Below, piece by piece: positions 50,401 through 62,099 of a DNA stretch of 64,000 nucleotides. This DNA comes from Acorus gramineus. Lineage: Eukaryota; Streptophyta; Magnoliopsida; Acorales; Acoraceae. The stretch lies in NCBI GenBank assembly GCA_030737835.1, contig CM060849.1:24746855-24810854 (forward strand), in the 5' to 3' direction. The notes under the pieces are model-generated. The model searched no databases. It was given only the letters and a program-made list of their open reading frames with translations, and was not told where the DNA came from. Position 1 is the first letter of the stretch; every line of letters starts with the position of its first letter. A program made the translations under genes and the position numbers.

Positions 50401-53400
50401 TTCATAATATGTGAAGAGACAAATTTATGCAAACTCAATTTTAAACTCAACTTTTAAATAAAAGCTAATTCTCATACCCGTTTTCAAATAAGACCTAAAA
50501 GTTGTTCTTCATTTTGTTTAAATGTTTGGACCACTAGGGGTATTTGAAAATAAATTTAGATTAAACACAATTCCTGTAAAAACAGAATTTCTAAAAGTTG
50601 CTCAAACTCGTTTTCAAATGCAACTTTTTTTCAATACATGCAAAACTTCATGTGTGTCTAGAGTGAATGCATGTGTTGTTTTTCTTTGTAGCTGGAGTTT
50701 TGGGGACAACGGAGATACTTTTCCGGTCACAACAAAGAGGTTTAAAGCTCTCTGAGAGGCTCGGCTTCGGGTTCAGCTGCAATGGCAACAATGTGGCCTA
50801 TGTTGCCGGAAGTCCCGCACCATTGAACGCCTACGGCCTGAACAAGAAGCAGTTCTTGAAAGTTCCCTTTGAAGACCGGCCGGGGCCTGCTATAACTTCT
50901 TCTCACAGTTCTCTTGGATTCACAATTCAGGTATTTTTAATCACCTAAGACACACAAAGCAAGTATGTCATACAATCTAATATGAGAGCTAATACACTCG
51001 GTCATAGTATTTGATTTCTCAAATCATGTGGAGACTGTAAAAGTGACTACAAGAATTATTTAACGTTTTCCATCTGATATTACAGAGTGGAGTGCTTCCA
51101 ACAGCTTATCCTTACTTGATATTCAAAGGCATAGCAACATATGGATGGCCTAATGGTCACTGGTTCTTACATGGGGTAATAGACAAGCTGAAGTGTTTAA
51201 TGGGTCTAAAGAACAGCCAGGCAATGGTACTCAACGCGATGGGTTACGACGAAAGCGATGGGAGGATCACATTGGATGAGAAGTCAGATAAGATGTGCTT
51301 CGTGCCTTCGAATGATCCATTGCTTCCTCGAAAGATTGGAGCATTTCAGAAACTCACAAAGAGACTCGGAGGAATTCTCTTCATGTCGAGGTATAGAAGC
51401 ACATCAGTCCAGCTGTTGGGAGGGTGTAATTCAGGTTCTAATCCTTCACTGGGTGTTTGCAATTCCAATGGCCAGGTCTTTAGCCATGACGAGGTTCATG
51501 AAGGTTTATATGTATGTGATGCATCTGTTATTCCTTGTTCAGTTGGAATAAATCCATGTCTCACTATAGCTACTGTTGCTGAACATATAACTCAGTGTCT
51601 GGTGAAGGATATTATGAGGTACAAAAGCATTAATAATCTGATTCGCATCTCGAACTTGGAACCGAATTCCACTGTCGATATAAATGGAGTGGATGAAAAG
51701 ATCTATGTCAGTGTGAATTCTTCTAATGAGGCTTCTTTAGTGAGGAAGGATATGGAGGCTGTAATGATAAATGAGACTTTGAGAGGTCACTTGGGGGGGA
51801 TGCCATGCACTGCTCATCTTGTGATGAGGATGAGTTTGGGTGATTCAAGCACGAAAAATATGCAACAACTACTAGTAGGATGTGTAGGTGGATATGTAGC
51901 ATTCCAAGCAGTTGGGAGAGACAAACTATACATTATAGATGGGAAAGTTGACATGTGCAGTGTGAATGACAGAACTCCATATACTCAATACATGCATTAT
52001 CATCTACTCCTCGCATCAGCCTCTGGTACAAGGTACATATTTTTAATGGTAATGTAGTTGTTCTAATTATTATCTCTTATTGAAGAAGTACCCCTTCTTC
52101 ACTGAGGCGTTTTGTGTTTTAGTCTCACTTTTGTTGATAGGAGAAGATTTAACTAGAAAAAAAAAATTATGCTATCTTGATCAGTGGATATTGAAACACA
52201 GGTATGTTCTTGAGGGGAAAAAGATAATGAATCCTTACCTTCTAGCCTCCTATGCATGGAGGGAGACGCGTACTTTACACACCAACTTGAGAACAGTCGC
52301 TCGAAAGAATGAAGAAGAGATTGGGAGCGATGATTCAAAAGGAGAGATAATAAACCTTCGCGGAGAGCTTCAGTTATCATTGATTGAGCTCCTCAGAAGC
52401 ATAGTGACCATGAAAGGGAATGGGAAATTTAAGTTTGTCGGGCTTCTTTTACGAAGCTTCTTGAGAACATACATTCTACAAACACCTAGGTGTGATACGT
52501 ACAATCCCTTAGAAATGATTGAGAGGGCTTATCCTTCAAGCACTATACATGAAGTGAGAACAGGTAGTTTCAGTCACACCATTCTTTTATAACTTCAATT
52601 GTTTTCAATGTTGTTAGCCACCCTCTAATGGTCTGGTTTGGCAAATGATACAGAAGATGGTTGTGTAATCAGTTGCAGACAATGGAAGGTTGTCCAAAGT
52701 AGATGCTTTCCAGTTCTCCTACTGAATGGCCATTCGACCGAGAGCTTCTATCTTCCAACCGAACCCAGGGATCTCGTAAGAACTCTACTAGATGAAGGCT
52801 ATGAAACATGGCTGCTTCAGCCAAGACTCCACCCTCTGCATCCTTCGAATGACTTCACGATGGAAGATATTGGGAAGTTCGACATCCCCACAGGTAATAC
52901 TAGAAAGATATAGCATTTCTAGGCCCCATTTGGAACCAATTTTCAAAATCAGCTTCTTCATAAAAGCTACTCTCAACTAACTTTTCTATAAAATTTGTTT
53001 TGTTAAGACTTTTTAACGTGTAAAAACCAAACTCTGAAACCAAAAGCTAAAGTTTAAAAATCACCATGTGGAATCGATTATCTGAAACAATTGGTTTCAA
53101 ATTTGCAGTGATTGCAAAGATCAGTGAGTTGCATGGGCCGTCTGTTAAAGTTCATGTGATTGCGCACTGTATTGGAGGGTTGGCAATCCACATTGCCTTA
53201 TTGGGGGGCCATATCTCTGCAACCAGCATAAAATCTCTGTCATGCACCAACTCATCAATGTTTTTCAAGCTGACAACTTCATCAATAATCAAGATGAGGC
53301 TTCCTCTCATTCCTGTAAGTCCCTCTAAAACCTTATTATAATTCCATGCTAACATAGAAGGCTTACATTTTTAAGCAATTTGGTTATTCTGCAGATATCA

Positions 53401-54111
53401 ATGGCTATACTAGGAAAGAACAAGATTCTACCAATGTTCGAAAACTCAAAAGACAATCTTCGACAACGAATACTGAAATCCATAGCAAGATTGATCCCTC
53501 GATACGAGAGGTGCACATGCGATGAGTGTGAGGTGTTCTCAGGCATCTTCGGGAACACGTTCTGGCACGAAAATGTGAGCCCATCTATGCATTGGTGGCT
53601 AAACAAGCAATGTTTGCCAAGGCTACCCATGCCAGGCTTCCCACACCTTAGAAAGATATGCATTGCAGGTTTTATAGTGAACTCGAATGGGGAAAACTCG
53701 TACCTTGTCCATCCAGAGAGAATGGCTCTTCCAACTTTATACGTCTCGGGTGGGAGGAGTCTCTTGGTGACTCCGGAGACATCACACCTCGCAAACAAGT
53801 ACATGAGACTGCACCAGCCAAGTTTTCTTCACAAGAGAGTTGTTGTGGAGGGATTTGGCCATTCTGATCTTTTGATGGGAGAGGAGTCTTATAAGAAGGT
53901 CTTCCCACACTTCATATCTCATATGAGATCAAGTGAAGAGGGAGGTAGTGGTGCTATCAATAAGAAGGAAAGGAAGTACAGTCAAGAAGCAATGTTGTGG
54001 GAAGAGTCATATAGGAAAAGTGGACAGTCTGAAAGTTGGTTGTACTTGTTCATTCTGTTGGGGTTTCTGTTGGTGCTGCTGCTGTTGAAATTTAACTACC
54101 CAGATCATTGA
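47412..54111 (+). CDS. GMC oxidoreductase-alpha/beta hydrolase fusion, downstream intact copy
   Basis: Eight exons: 47412-47642, 49037-49589, 50692-50930, 51086-52032, 52202-52563, 52654-52893, 53109-53314 and 53395-54111. All introns are GT-AG, phases agree throughout, and the protein is 1164 residues. FAD module: GSGYGG at 14-19 with E37 for the ribose, and GLGGGS at 91-96. C182, C185, C188 and C192 form a ferredoxin-type CX2CX2CX3C. The GMC C-terminal segment DASVIPCSVGINP lies at 486-498. A bridging region with GTRYVLEGKK (about 655-665) follows. The hydrolase module has LLLNGHS (about 798), the elbow AHCIGG (Cys about 878 where Ser is usual) and GFGHSDLL (H about 1082). A hydrophobic stretch at about 1141-1158 may anchor the C-terminus. 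Bacterial cholesterol-oxidase-type GMC enzymes are the nearest known relatives, suggesting a sterol or other lipid alcohol substrate. The ATG is the first in frame; 5' exons are GC-rich and later ones AT-rich. Confidence 0.9.
47659..48502 (-). mobile_element. TRIM retrotransposon in intron 1 of the downstream GMC copy
   Basis: Two direct repeats, 47659-47833 (175 bp) and 48338-48502 (165 bp), flank an internal region of 504 bp with no protein. On the minus strand TGGTATCAGAGC (48326-48337) abuts the upstream LTR exactly and complements the 3' end of initiator tRNA-Met, the classic primer-binding site. A purine-rich tract (ACTTGAAGGGG, about 47836-47846) precedes the other LTR. A 5-bp target duplication TAGTC flanks the element (47654-47658 and 48503-48507). 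LTR ends are TATTA...TAATA rather than TG...CA. Small LTRs and no coding capacity define a TRIM. Both paralogs lack it. Confidence 0.92.
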
Positions 54112-55181
54112 ATTCAATGATTAAAATTGTATTCAATTTGCTATAAAGAGAAGAATAGAATTTGCCCCCATGGATATAAGGTACCTGGGAAACAATTCTA
54201 GATACCAACAAATCCCCCCCCCACACAAGAACTTTTTATGGTTATTTTATCCCTATCGGGCCCTAATTCTGTACACTTCCTCTACAAAATATGAAATATA
54301 GCACTAATCCTACCAAAAAATTGACTAGACAAACAAATTTCAAACATGTCCCACGATCAAATATTACATAGAAAATCAAAACCAATAACAAATTATGACT
54401 ATATCATCCATAAAATTAACTGATTAGTTGAGCCAAAGCAGAACATATTTTTGCAGTAAGATGGTTTTATGTTTCCTTTTGTATTAAGATGATTACCACT
54501 TCTAAATTGATTCAAGTCATCACAATTAACTCCTAACAACATAAAACCACAAACTGCATTAATAGAACTTCACAAGACATTCCATTCATCATAATATTAT
54601 CCAACATGAATGAAGATCAGATTGAACCTACCTTGGAATTTCATCGAGCAAAAGGCACGCGATCAAAATGTTAAATCTATCGATTATCTGAAAAATATTA
54701 GTATGCAATTTGAATCCGCATCCAAAAATTTTAAAAATTATCTGATATCCTTCTCTCTACCTGATGGCGGGCCAGCAGGGTCGACAGGCTTAGGCAAGCT
54801 GGCACGACAGGCTATGCTATGGTTCCATCCCTAAACCTCTCAGGCTGGCAACGCACAAGATTTTCCTTCTCCTGAAGGTGAATGTTCCCTTTATTAAACT
54901 CAAAATAGGGCACAACTGATATCAAAACAGAAATTGCTGCCTTTATAAAAAAACAAATTATTTACCGCAACTAGCAGCCCTGGCTCAGATCTTACATTAA
55001 AAAGATGTAGAGAAATATCAAACATAAACTGAGAGTTGACACATTGACATGGACAAATATAATGGCCTGTAAAACCACACGAGGAATAACTGAACAACAT
55101 CAGTTATTGATCCAAAAAAAATGAATTTGATGATCACCATCTAATCCTGAAACAACCGCTCTCGATCTGTGCCCAAAATTC
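54112..55181. other. 3' flank of the GMC gene and spacer
   Basis: 54240-54720 is the duplicated 3' flank (paralog 37395-38350). 54890-55180 is the likely 3' untranslated region of the ABHD11-like gene on the opposite strand. No other gene. Confidence 0.55.
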
Positions 55182-58100
55182 TCAAGAACCAGAGAAAAAA
55201 TTAGGAGTCATGATCTCAAGAAGTCCCTTTGGATTGTCAACATGGACCCAATGCCCAGATCTTGGAAGAACATGGAGAGACACCTTCCCTCTATCTGGCT
55301 CCTCGGGCCGGCCGGAGAGGCTCTCGAGCCGCTGCAGCACAGGTTGGGTCCATCTGTCACTGTTTTCTGCACGAACTAGCACGATCTCCAGCCCTTTCGG
55401 TGGGTTTTCTAATAAAGACCAGTAACTCTTTTCCCTGCAATACATGATGTTCATTGATAGCTAAGGCTATGTTGAGAAACAAGTTTAGAAAAGAGAGCTT
55501 TTCATTTGAAGCAACTTTTGAAAACAGCTTTTCAGGAAGCACATTTTTGTTAAATTTTTGAAAAGCTATTTTTCATAACTAAAATTATTTTGGGACCATT
55601 GGTAGCATTTGGAAACGAGTTTATATTAAGTATGATTCATGCGAAAGCAGATTCTCCAAAAGCTGCTCAAACAGTTTCCAAACGCATTGTTATCTAATGC
55701 TTTGGATTATTGATTAATTAGCATACTAAATATGTAGTATTTGTCAAAAGTTTAATTCCCAAGCTTTGTTCAAAAATTCATGTATTAAACGAATTAAATA
55801 TGTATTAAATGCAGTATTTTTACTTGTGTCACAGAAATAAAACCAAAAGGGTCCTCTTCTAGATTTTAATGTAGAATGATTTTGCCTAATTTCAAATGTT
55901 ATTATTTGAACACATTAAGTCTAACATTTTCAGATGTTACAACATCATTGGAAATCATGGATTTAACTTAATATTGGTGATTTTCCATGTTATAGCTAAT
56001 TTTCCTTTTATGTACTTTTTTATGAACTTGTTTCAATTTTTTCCCAAACTCTAAGCTGAATTATACCAATTTGTAGTTTTCTTCCTTTCCAAATTATTCC
56101 TTGATTCCGAACTAGTGACAAGGTGTTAAGAAGCCAAGTCACCATAACCCTCTTTATTCAGTTGTTATAAACACTCGAGGTAGTCTACGACTTGCAATTA
56201 AAGGCTAGACATACATGTTTTGGTTTTCGCTATCTAAATGCATGTGACATTCTAATAGACATTTAAAAAAGAAAATAATTGAATTCCAAATTAGTCATGA
56301 TGAACGGATATTTTATTACCTGTAAGAATGGAACATATCAATAGCAGCTTGAAGATCGAATGTCCATGTCATGCCATCCCCTGCCTTCTTCAAATTGCTA
56401 CCAATCCAATCTGAAAGCGACTTCGAGAAACCATGATTCAGCATTCGATCAACAAGCCACCTGAGATAATTAGTTATTATCGATCATATTAGCTGATTTG
56501 GAAGCCAATTTAAGTCCTCATAGCATTGGGCTCAGTAAAAAACGATGAATAAGGGGAGAAGACTGTACTTGCGAGAAGGCAGTGTGGAAGGCAGACTTTG
56601 CAGTGTTTTCAGGACCTTTTCTACTTCACCATCACTGTCTGAAACTGCATCTCCAGGGACAGAATCTAACACCCACAGCTGTTCTGCACCAAGAGTTCAT
56701 GGAAGACACCCATACATAATGTCAATGATGACATCTGTGTAATTTGTAAATTAAAATTTCAGATGAAGAAATTTAGATTCTCACTAGACTGGCTAATCTT
56801 GAGCAATTATCTACTTAATAACCTGATTTTTTTCCGTAGTTTGGTGGAAAACGAAGTAGAATGGGGATCAACAAGATGCACGAGAAGCAATGTTGATGGC
56901 TCATGGCCAAGATGGAAAAATTGACAACAAGTATTAAATTCATGAAAAAAAAAATCAAACAAATTGTCATTGAGAAGATCGTGTCTCTATACAGCATCAG
57001 TACTGCATTAACCAACAACAGTTGCAACTCTCTTCTCATGAACTCCAGTCTCAACAGCCAAAAATTGTATCAATCTTGTAGTTATATCACTACCTAAAAA
57101 ATTCAACTAATATAAGAACATGTGCAGTGTCATGTTTGTGGAAACCAAAATTAAGGAAGAATATTGAACTCCAGACATCACCTAAAATAAGCAAAAGAGT
57201 AGTACAAGTGCTTCAAAAAAAAGTGCTTTTTAAAAAAAAATAAAAATGATGAATAAATTAGAGTTGAGAGGAATGCATTGCCTGTTTTGGTAAGATGGCG
57301 GAGTCCCCATAGTCTCTACGACTGCAGCTATCCGCATATGCCAAGGCAACCTTGCCACCCATGGAGTGTCCTATGACAACATCCGGCCAAGCGCATCCAT
57401 GGGACTTCACAAGATCAGCCAGATCTTTTGCGGCACTCTCCATGTTGTGAGGAGGCTCCAACCCTTTCAATCCAGCAGATCTCCCATGATTCCTCAAATC
57501 CACAAGAACCATCCTCCATTCTGCTCACATGAGAATTGAGAATTTAAAACAACATCAAATCAATATCAGCATCACAACTCACATAGCATATTTTTTGTAC
57601 AGTGAATATCAGTTTTTATGCATTCTGAAATGCAGTGGATTCTTTTCACAAGAAATTCCTGTCGTAGATATACCATCCTTCAATCATATCATTTTTAACA
57701 ACATTCATCCAAGTCCGCAATAAATTCTAGTTAGAGGTCATGTAAAATTTTAAAAACCAGGTAAGACAGATAACTCAAGAAATCAAAACAATCAATTAAA
57801 TGAAAACATACCCTGTATGGGTGAATTTGTTAAAATGAGGAAACAAATATTATTGGGGAGGAGCCAAAACACTGGGGGGGACTAAACTTGAGGGGATTTT
57901 TTCACAAATTACAAGACCCCATTTATAAATAGATACTAAGAAACACTATGGAAACCTTAGAAAATATATCAAATGAGTGAAAATGGATATAAATTCCATA
58001 ATAACAAAAAGAAAATTCTAAAACCCATCAACATATTTGAATAGCTGTGGAGAAAAAAACAACAGAAGCAAGAGAAACCATCAGACAAGTAATGGATCCA

Positions 58101-59212
58101 CAACTTGTATGGATTTTTTTTTTTTACCAAATTTCATTAAGAAATTAATAGGGGCCCAAACTTGTATGGATGTTAAATCTTTATTCGGGGAAAGTTCAGA
58201 AAAAAAATAGGGGAAAACATGTCCCCAGCAGAAGAAAGATTATGACAGCATGCCCAAAAGAGAAACTAAAAATATCCATTCATCTTCAAGAAACAATTAG
58301 ATTTTGTCATAAAATTTTCCCTCAACAGTCTACTCTATGGGTAACTATTATATCCATTAATCAACCAATTCGCATTACAGTTCTCCTTCAACCACTTATT
58401 CTATTGGTAATTCCTAAATAAAGTACTCAAACAAATCTAAATAGCAATAAAAAACCAATACTATACAATATTATGAGATAAATTTGAAAGCATATATGAT
58501 TCAAACAATAATTACACTTAGAAGTAATTGCCCAACCCCCAATCAGAGCCCTATAATGATTTACCAAATCTACATTACTGAAAACTAATCACAACTACAT
58601 GAAAATCCATAAAACAAACAAAGACTACACAAAAAAATAAAAATAAAAACAGAGCCAGAAACCAATTAACCAAAATGAATCTTAAACAAATCCATGAGAC
58701 AAAACAAAACAAAACATGCCACACAAGGATTTCTCAATTACCCAATATATAGAACATTTTTTTTTTAAAGACCATTATAGCTTTAAATTCAAATTTATAG
58801 TCAAAATTCATGAAAGGTCTATCAATACTGATTTTAATAGGCTATCAAAACCGAATTACAACAAATACTAGCCACGAAAACTACAAACAACAAAAACCCA
58901 CAATTCAAACTCAAAACATTCCACAAAAAAAGGCGATCTCTTTAGTGATCGATGCATTAAAGGGTATCTAAATATACCTTCCGATCCAGGGATGGAAGAG
59001 ACGAGGCTCCGAGAGAAGGACTTCCAGTTCCGACCGGACCCAAGAAGGCCGTGAAGGACAAGCGCCGTCGATTTGGTGGGCCTCTCCGGATCGACCCGGA
59101 CCTCCTCGTAAGCGAGGGTCTCGAAGGACCTGTGGAGGTTCTTCAGAAGGGGAAGACGAGATGATGAGGAGAAGAAGAGACATCGCGATCGATCCTTCAA
59201 AGCTTTCGCCAT
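55182..59212 (-). CDS. ABHD11-like alpha/beta hydrolase
   Basis: Five exons on the minus strand: 59212-58978, 57520-57282, 56678-56569, 56460-56320 and 55434-55182, giving 325 residues in one frame. The oxyanion region LHGLLGSGRNW lies at 53-63, then VDLRNHGRS (about 85-93), the nucleophile elbow GHSMGG (Ser about 131) and the His motif SGHWVHVDNP (His about 303); the acid is probably in the ENSDRW segment. These match plant homologs of human ABHD11, a mitochondrial serine hydrolase. The first ~30 residues are Arg/Ser/Leu-rich without acids except one Asp, like a mitochondrial presequence. Intron 2 appears to begin with GC (57281-57280) rather than GT: the coding frame ends exactly at CAG (57282) and resumes at CTG (56678). 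The other introns are GT-AG. The substrate is not known for plants. Confidence 0.92.
55720..56125. repeat. Dispersed repeat inside an ABHD11 intron (paralog 8590-9025)
   Basis: It shares GAATTAAATATGTA, GATTTTGCCTAATTTCAAAT, ACATCATTGGAAATCATGGA, TTATACCAATTTG and GAACTAGTGACAAGG with 8590-9025 in order. Element class unknown. Confidence 0.6.
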
Positions 59213-59397
59213 CTCTCTCTCTCTCTGGTTTTGATTTTTTTTTCTGGGGTTGGATTTAATTGGACCGTTGATTTGTTTTGTTTGTGTGAGAGGAAGATTT
59301 ATATCGGCCTTTGGATTGGTGTGATTTGATGGGAAAGGGGATCGGACGGTCAGGATTGATTACTGAAAAGAATAAAAAGAGATTAAAAAATTACAAT
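59213..59397. promoter_or_regulatory. 5' flank of the ABHD11-like gene
   Basis: A (GA/CT)n stretch (59212-59225) and a poly-A/T tract lie just upstream of the ATG. From about 59326 this flank is also the first half of the 194-bp duplication that carries the tRNA genes, so the promoter space is short. Confidence 0.4.
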
Positions 59398-59403
59398 AAA
59401 AAA
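59398..59403 (-). terminator. Pol III terminator of the first tRNA-Leu
   Basis: Six consecutive T on the minus strand, three bases after the tRNA 3' end. Confidence 0.75.
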
Positions 59404-59406
59404 GCG

Positions 59407-59486
<80 letters not shown>
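59407..59486 (-). tRNA. tRNA-Leu (UAG), nuclear
   Basis: The 80-nt minus-strand sequence folds as a class II (long variable arm) leucine tRNA. The acceptor GACAGTT pairs perfectly with AGCTGTC, followed by discriminator A. The D-arm is GGCCGAGTGGTCTAAGGC, the anticodon TAG is at 59452-59450 in the loop ATTTAGG, and the T-arm is GGGTTCAAATCCC. There is no intron, and no encoded CCA as expected for a nuclear gene. Confidence 0.97.
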
Positions 59487-59593
59487 CTATTTGTTAACGT
59501 TCGAGTAAGGGAAGATGATTTTGATGGGAAGATGGGATGGACGGTGAAGATTGATTGTCTGAAAAGAATAAAAAGACATTAAAAAAATACAAT

Positions 59594-59599
59594 AAAAAA
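59594..59599 (-). terminator. Pol III terminator of the second tRNA-Leu
   Basis: Six T on the minus strand directly after the tRNA 3' end. Confidence 0.75.
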
Positions 59600-59600
59600 G

Positions 59601-59680
<80 letters not shown>
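59601..59680 (-). tRNA. tRNA-Leu (UAG), tandem duplicate
   Basis: It is identical over all 80 nt to the gene at 59407-59486, exactly 194 bp away. Flanking DNA is also duplicated but has diverged (GATTTGATGGGAA..., CTGAAAAGAATAAAAAGA...), so the two tRNAs arose by tandem duplication of a ~194-bp unit, with selection or conversion holding the tRNA parts identical. Confidence 0.97.
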
Positions 59681-59739
59681 CTATTTGTTTTGACTTCTTC
59701 CTATTATATATCTTACATTTTTACAAAATGCCATCATAT

Positions 59740-59990
59740 TTTTTAGGGTTTTTTATTTTAAAATTCACATAGAATATATAATTTAATGATCAATCCCTCA
59801 CTTCTTTATATTACAGTTTAAGTCCCCATATTTAAAAGATATATTCATTTTTAGTCCCTCCTAGAGACTAATAAAGATCATATCATATTATCATCTAAAT
59901 TTGAGGACTTAAACTGTAATACAAAAAAATAAGAGATGAATCACTAAATCATATATTTTATGGGAACTAAAAAATAATAAAAAAATATTT
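59740..59990. mobile_element. Diverged Mutator-type MITE
   Basis: Arms near 59755-59860 and 59880-59985 are inverted copies with the motifs TTTAATGATCAATCCCTCACTTC and TTTAAGTCCCCATATTT. It belongs to the same family as the better-preserved element at 60049. The ends are blurred. Confidence 0.6.
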
Positions 59991-60048
59991 TTAAATATAA
60001 TATCTAATAATATTTATATTTAATATACAATAAGGACATATTAATGTA

Positions 60049-60323
60049 GGGATTTTTATTTTTAAGTCCCTACAAACCATCGTATTTAGTGATCGATCCC
60101 TCCCTTCTTCATATTTAGGTTTTAGTCCCCAGATTTAAATGATAGTTCCTTTTTAGTCCCTAAGAGGGACCTATCCATAAATTATTTAATTTACTTTTTA
60201 GTCCCTGTGAGGGACCTATCCATGAATTATCATTTAAATCGGGGGACTAAAACCTAAATACGAAGAAGGGAGGGATCGATCACTAAATATGATGGTTTGT
60301 GGGGACTTAAAAATAAAAATCCC
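60049..60323. mobile_element. Mutator-type MITE with 9-bp target duplication
   Basis: The perfect flanking 9-mer ATTAATGTA (60040-60048 and 60324-60332) is the signature length for MULEs. The terminal inverted repeats exceed 100 bp and start GGGATTTTTATTTTTAAGTC. The whole 275-bp element is practically one hairpin. No coding capacity. Confidence 0.9.
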
Positions 60324-60332
60324 ATTAATGTA

Positions 60333-62099
60333 ACATCCCATTTTTGTAATTTCACAATGTCAGGGGTGTTTTGATCCTTTTGATTTTATATGATGAGGTG
60401 TCCCTTCCATATGTATCCACCGCCTCATCTTCTCCTTTCAAATTTCCAGCGTTTTGTATCTATAAAAAGATAGGTCAACAAAAAATGACATTAGTATCAC
60501 AATAAAATTTATGCAGAATTAAGTTTTGTTAGTTTTGAAACTTAACTATAATTTTGACAAAGACTTGCTTATACTTTTATCAATATGAGTGACAAGCAAC
60601 ACTAATGTTGAACTGCGGTTTATTCTGGGGGCTTTTTCTCATATCTTAATCTATCTTAATATGGAGAATGTGACATTTGTAGATTGTTGTATGTGGTGAT
60701 CTTGGAATGCATTTTTCGTTGTACTGGGTCTCAACAATTGTTATGACTTAGCCCTTGGTTGTATCCTTGTACGGGCACATAGTGGAGCTAGGAAGATTCA
60801 GTGGTCCATACCCATGGATGTGATATATATACCCAGTTCTATACATGTTGCCTATCACATCCCTCCCTAGAAGCTCGAACGTGGACGCATGTGTGGACAT
60901 CTTGTATTGTTCCCCAAATTCAAGTTATTTCGTTGGAAGCTCCTCTAGGGGAGACTACTACGCTAGAGTATCTTGACTATGTTGGCATGTTCATGAATCA
61001 CAATTATGAATGTCAAGGAATCCACATAACACATGTTCATTGTTTGTGAGCACACGATGCATTTGTTGGCATTATATTTCGTCACATGCATGACTTCTAA
61101 CCTAGATATGTAGTGCGTCTGCTTGGCATTATCATCAGGGTGGTGGAGATGGGGGGATAAATTTGGGTGGACTTAATTATATTAGGGGTGGATATATAAT
61201 AAGATGAGTTTAATTGTTTTTTAATGACTATTTTCTTACATGAATTTTTATCTTTTTATTAGGATAGATTCTTGAAAATTCACTGTGAGAAGAGTGTTAA
61301 TACACGTAATCCTTTTTTCCAAGTCCATGATGGTTGGAAAAAGAGAGTGAAAAATAAGAGAGAGAAAAAGAAGGGTTGAAGAGGGCGGCCGTGGGCAGTG
61401 GCAATGGACAAAGGAAGTCAACTGGAGGAAGAGGGGATGAGAGGGAAAGAGAGTGTCAAGAAGGGGGGTGGTGGTGGGTTGGGGGGGAGGGGGAAAAAGA
61501 GAGTGTGGATGGTGTATTGGAGTCGTGTGACCACCTCCTCAACCTCCCCCCCCTTGACCCCTCTCTCCTCTCATTGTCAATCGTTCCTCACCCACTGTCG
61601 CCCCTCTCTCTATCTAGATTGTTTTTCTTTTATCTCCTTCCCATAAAAAAATAAATGGTTTAAAGGGGCGGGACGGGTGAGATGAGGGGAGTGGAAATAA
61701 TGGAGTCTGATCACTAGGGGTTTGGATCCTCTGCTTGCCTTTTTTGTGCTTAGATTTCATCCCAAAACAAGCAAAGGATCTCAACCCGATCACTCGGACA
61801 CTCTGTGTTTGAGCCACAAAGAGGCTATTTGTGCACTAATCAAAAGCCAACACCTGTGCTCGGAGATCACGTGAGAACACGTGATATAACTAATAGAAGA
61901 CCCTCCACACACGCCATTCGTGGGTTTTTTAACTCGTGATCACTCTTTATAGTCAACATCATCTTCATTTTAGAAATTAGGAACCCTAGCCGCAGAAGAC
62001 GAGAAACCTCTTCAAAACCCTTGCTGCAACCACCACCTCCCTCAACTCTCTTCGAAACCCTAGCCGCCACCACCACCAACAAAGCCCCCACCGTAGTCG
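60333..62099. other. Spacer with no convincing gene
   Basis: 60340-61150 reads like decayed repeat sequence. 61330-61660 is purine-rich then pyrimidine-rich, and its 80-90 codon frames are low-complexity. From 61930 onward the AAACCCTAGCCG-rich sequence looks like the 5' leader of the gene that follows. Confidence 0.45.

Noticed and set aside
60330-61080. Possible solo LTR starting TGTAACATCCC
   Set aside because: The start resembles some Gypsy LTRs, but no matching 3' end or target duplication was found.
61376-61654. Gly/Arg/Glu-rich frames of 80-90 codons
   Set aside because: Low-complexity purine-rich DNA followed by its pyrimidine-rich counterpart; no family and no splice context.
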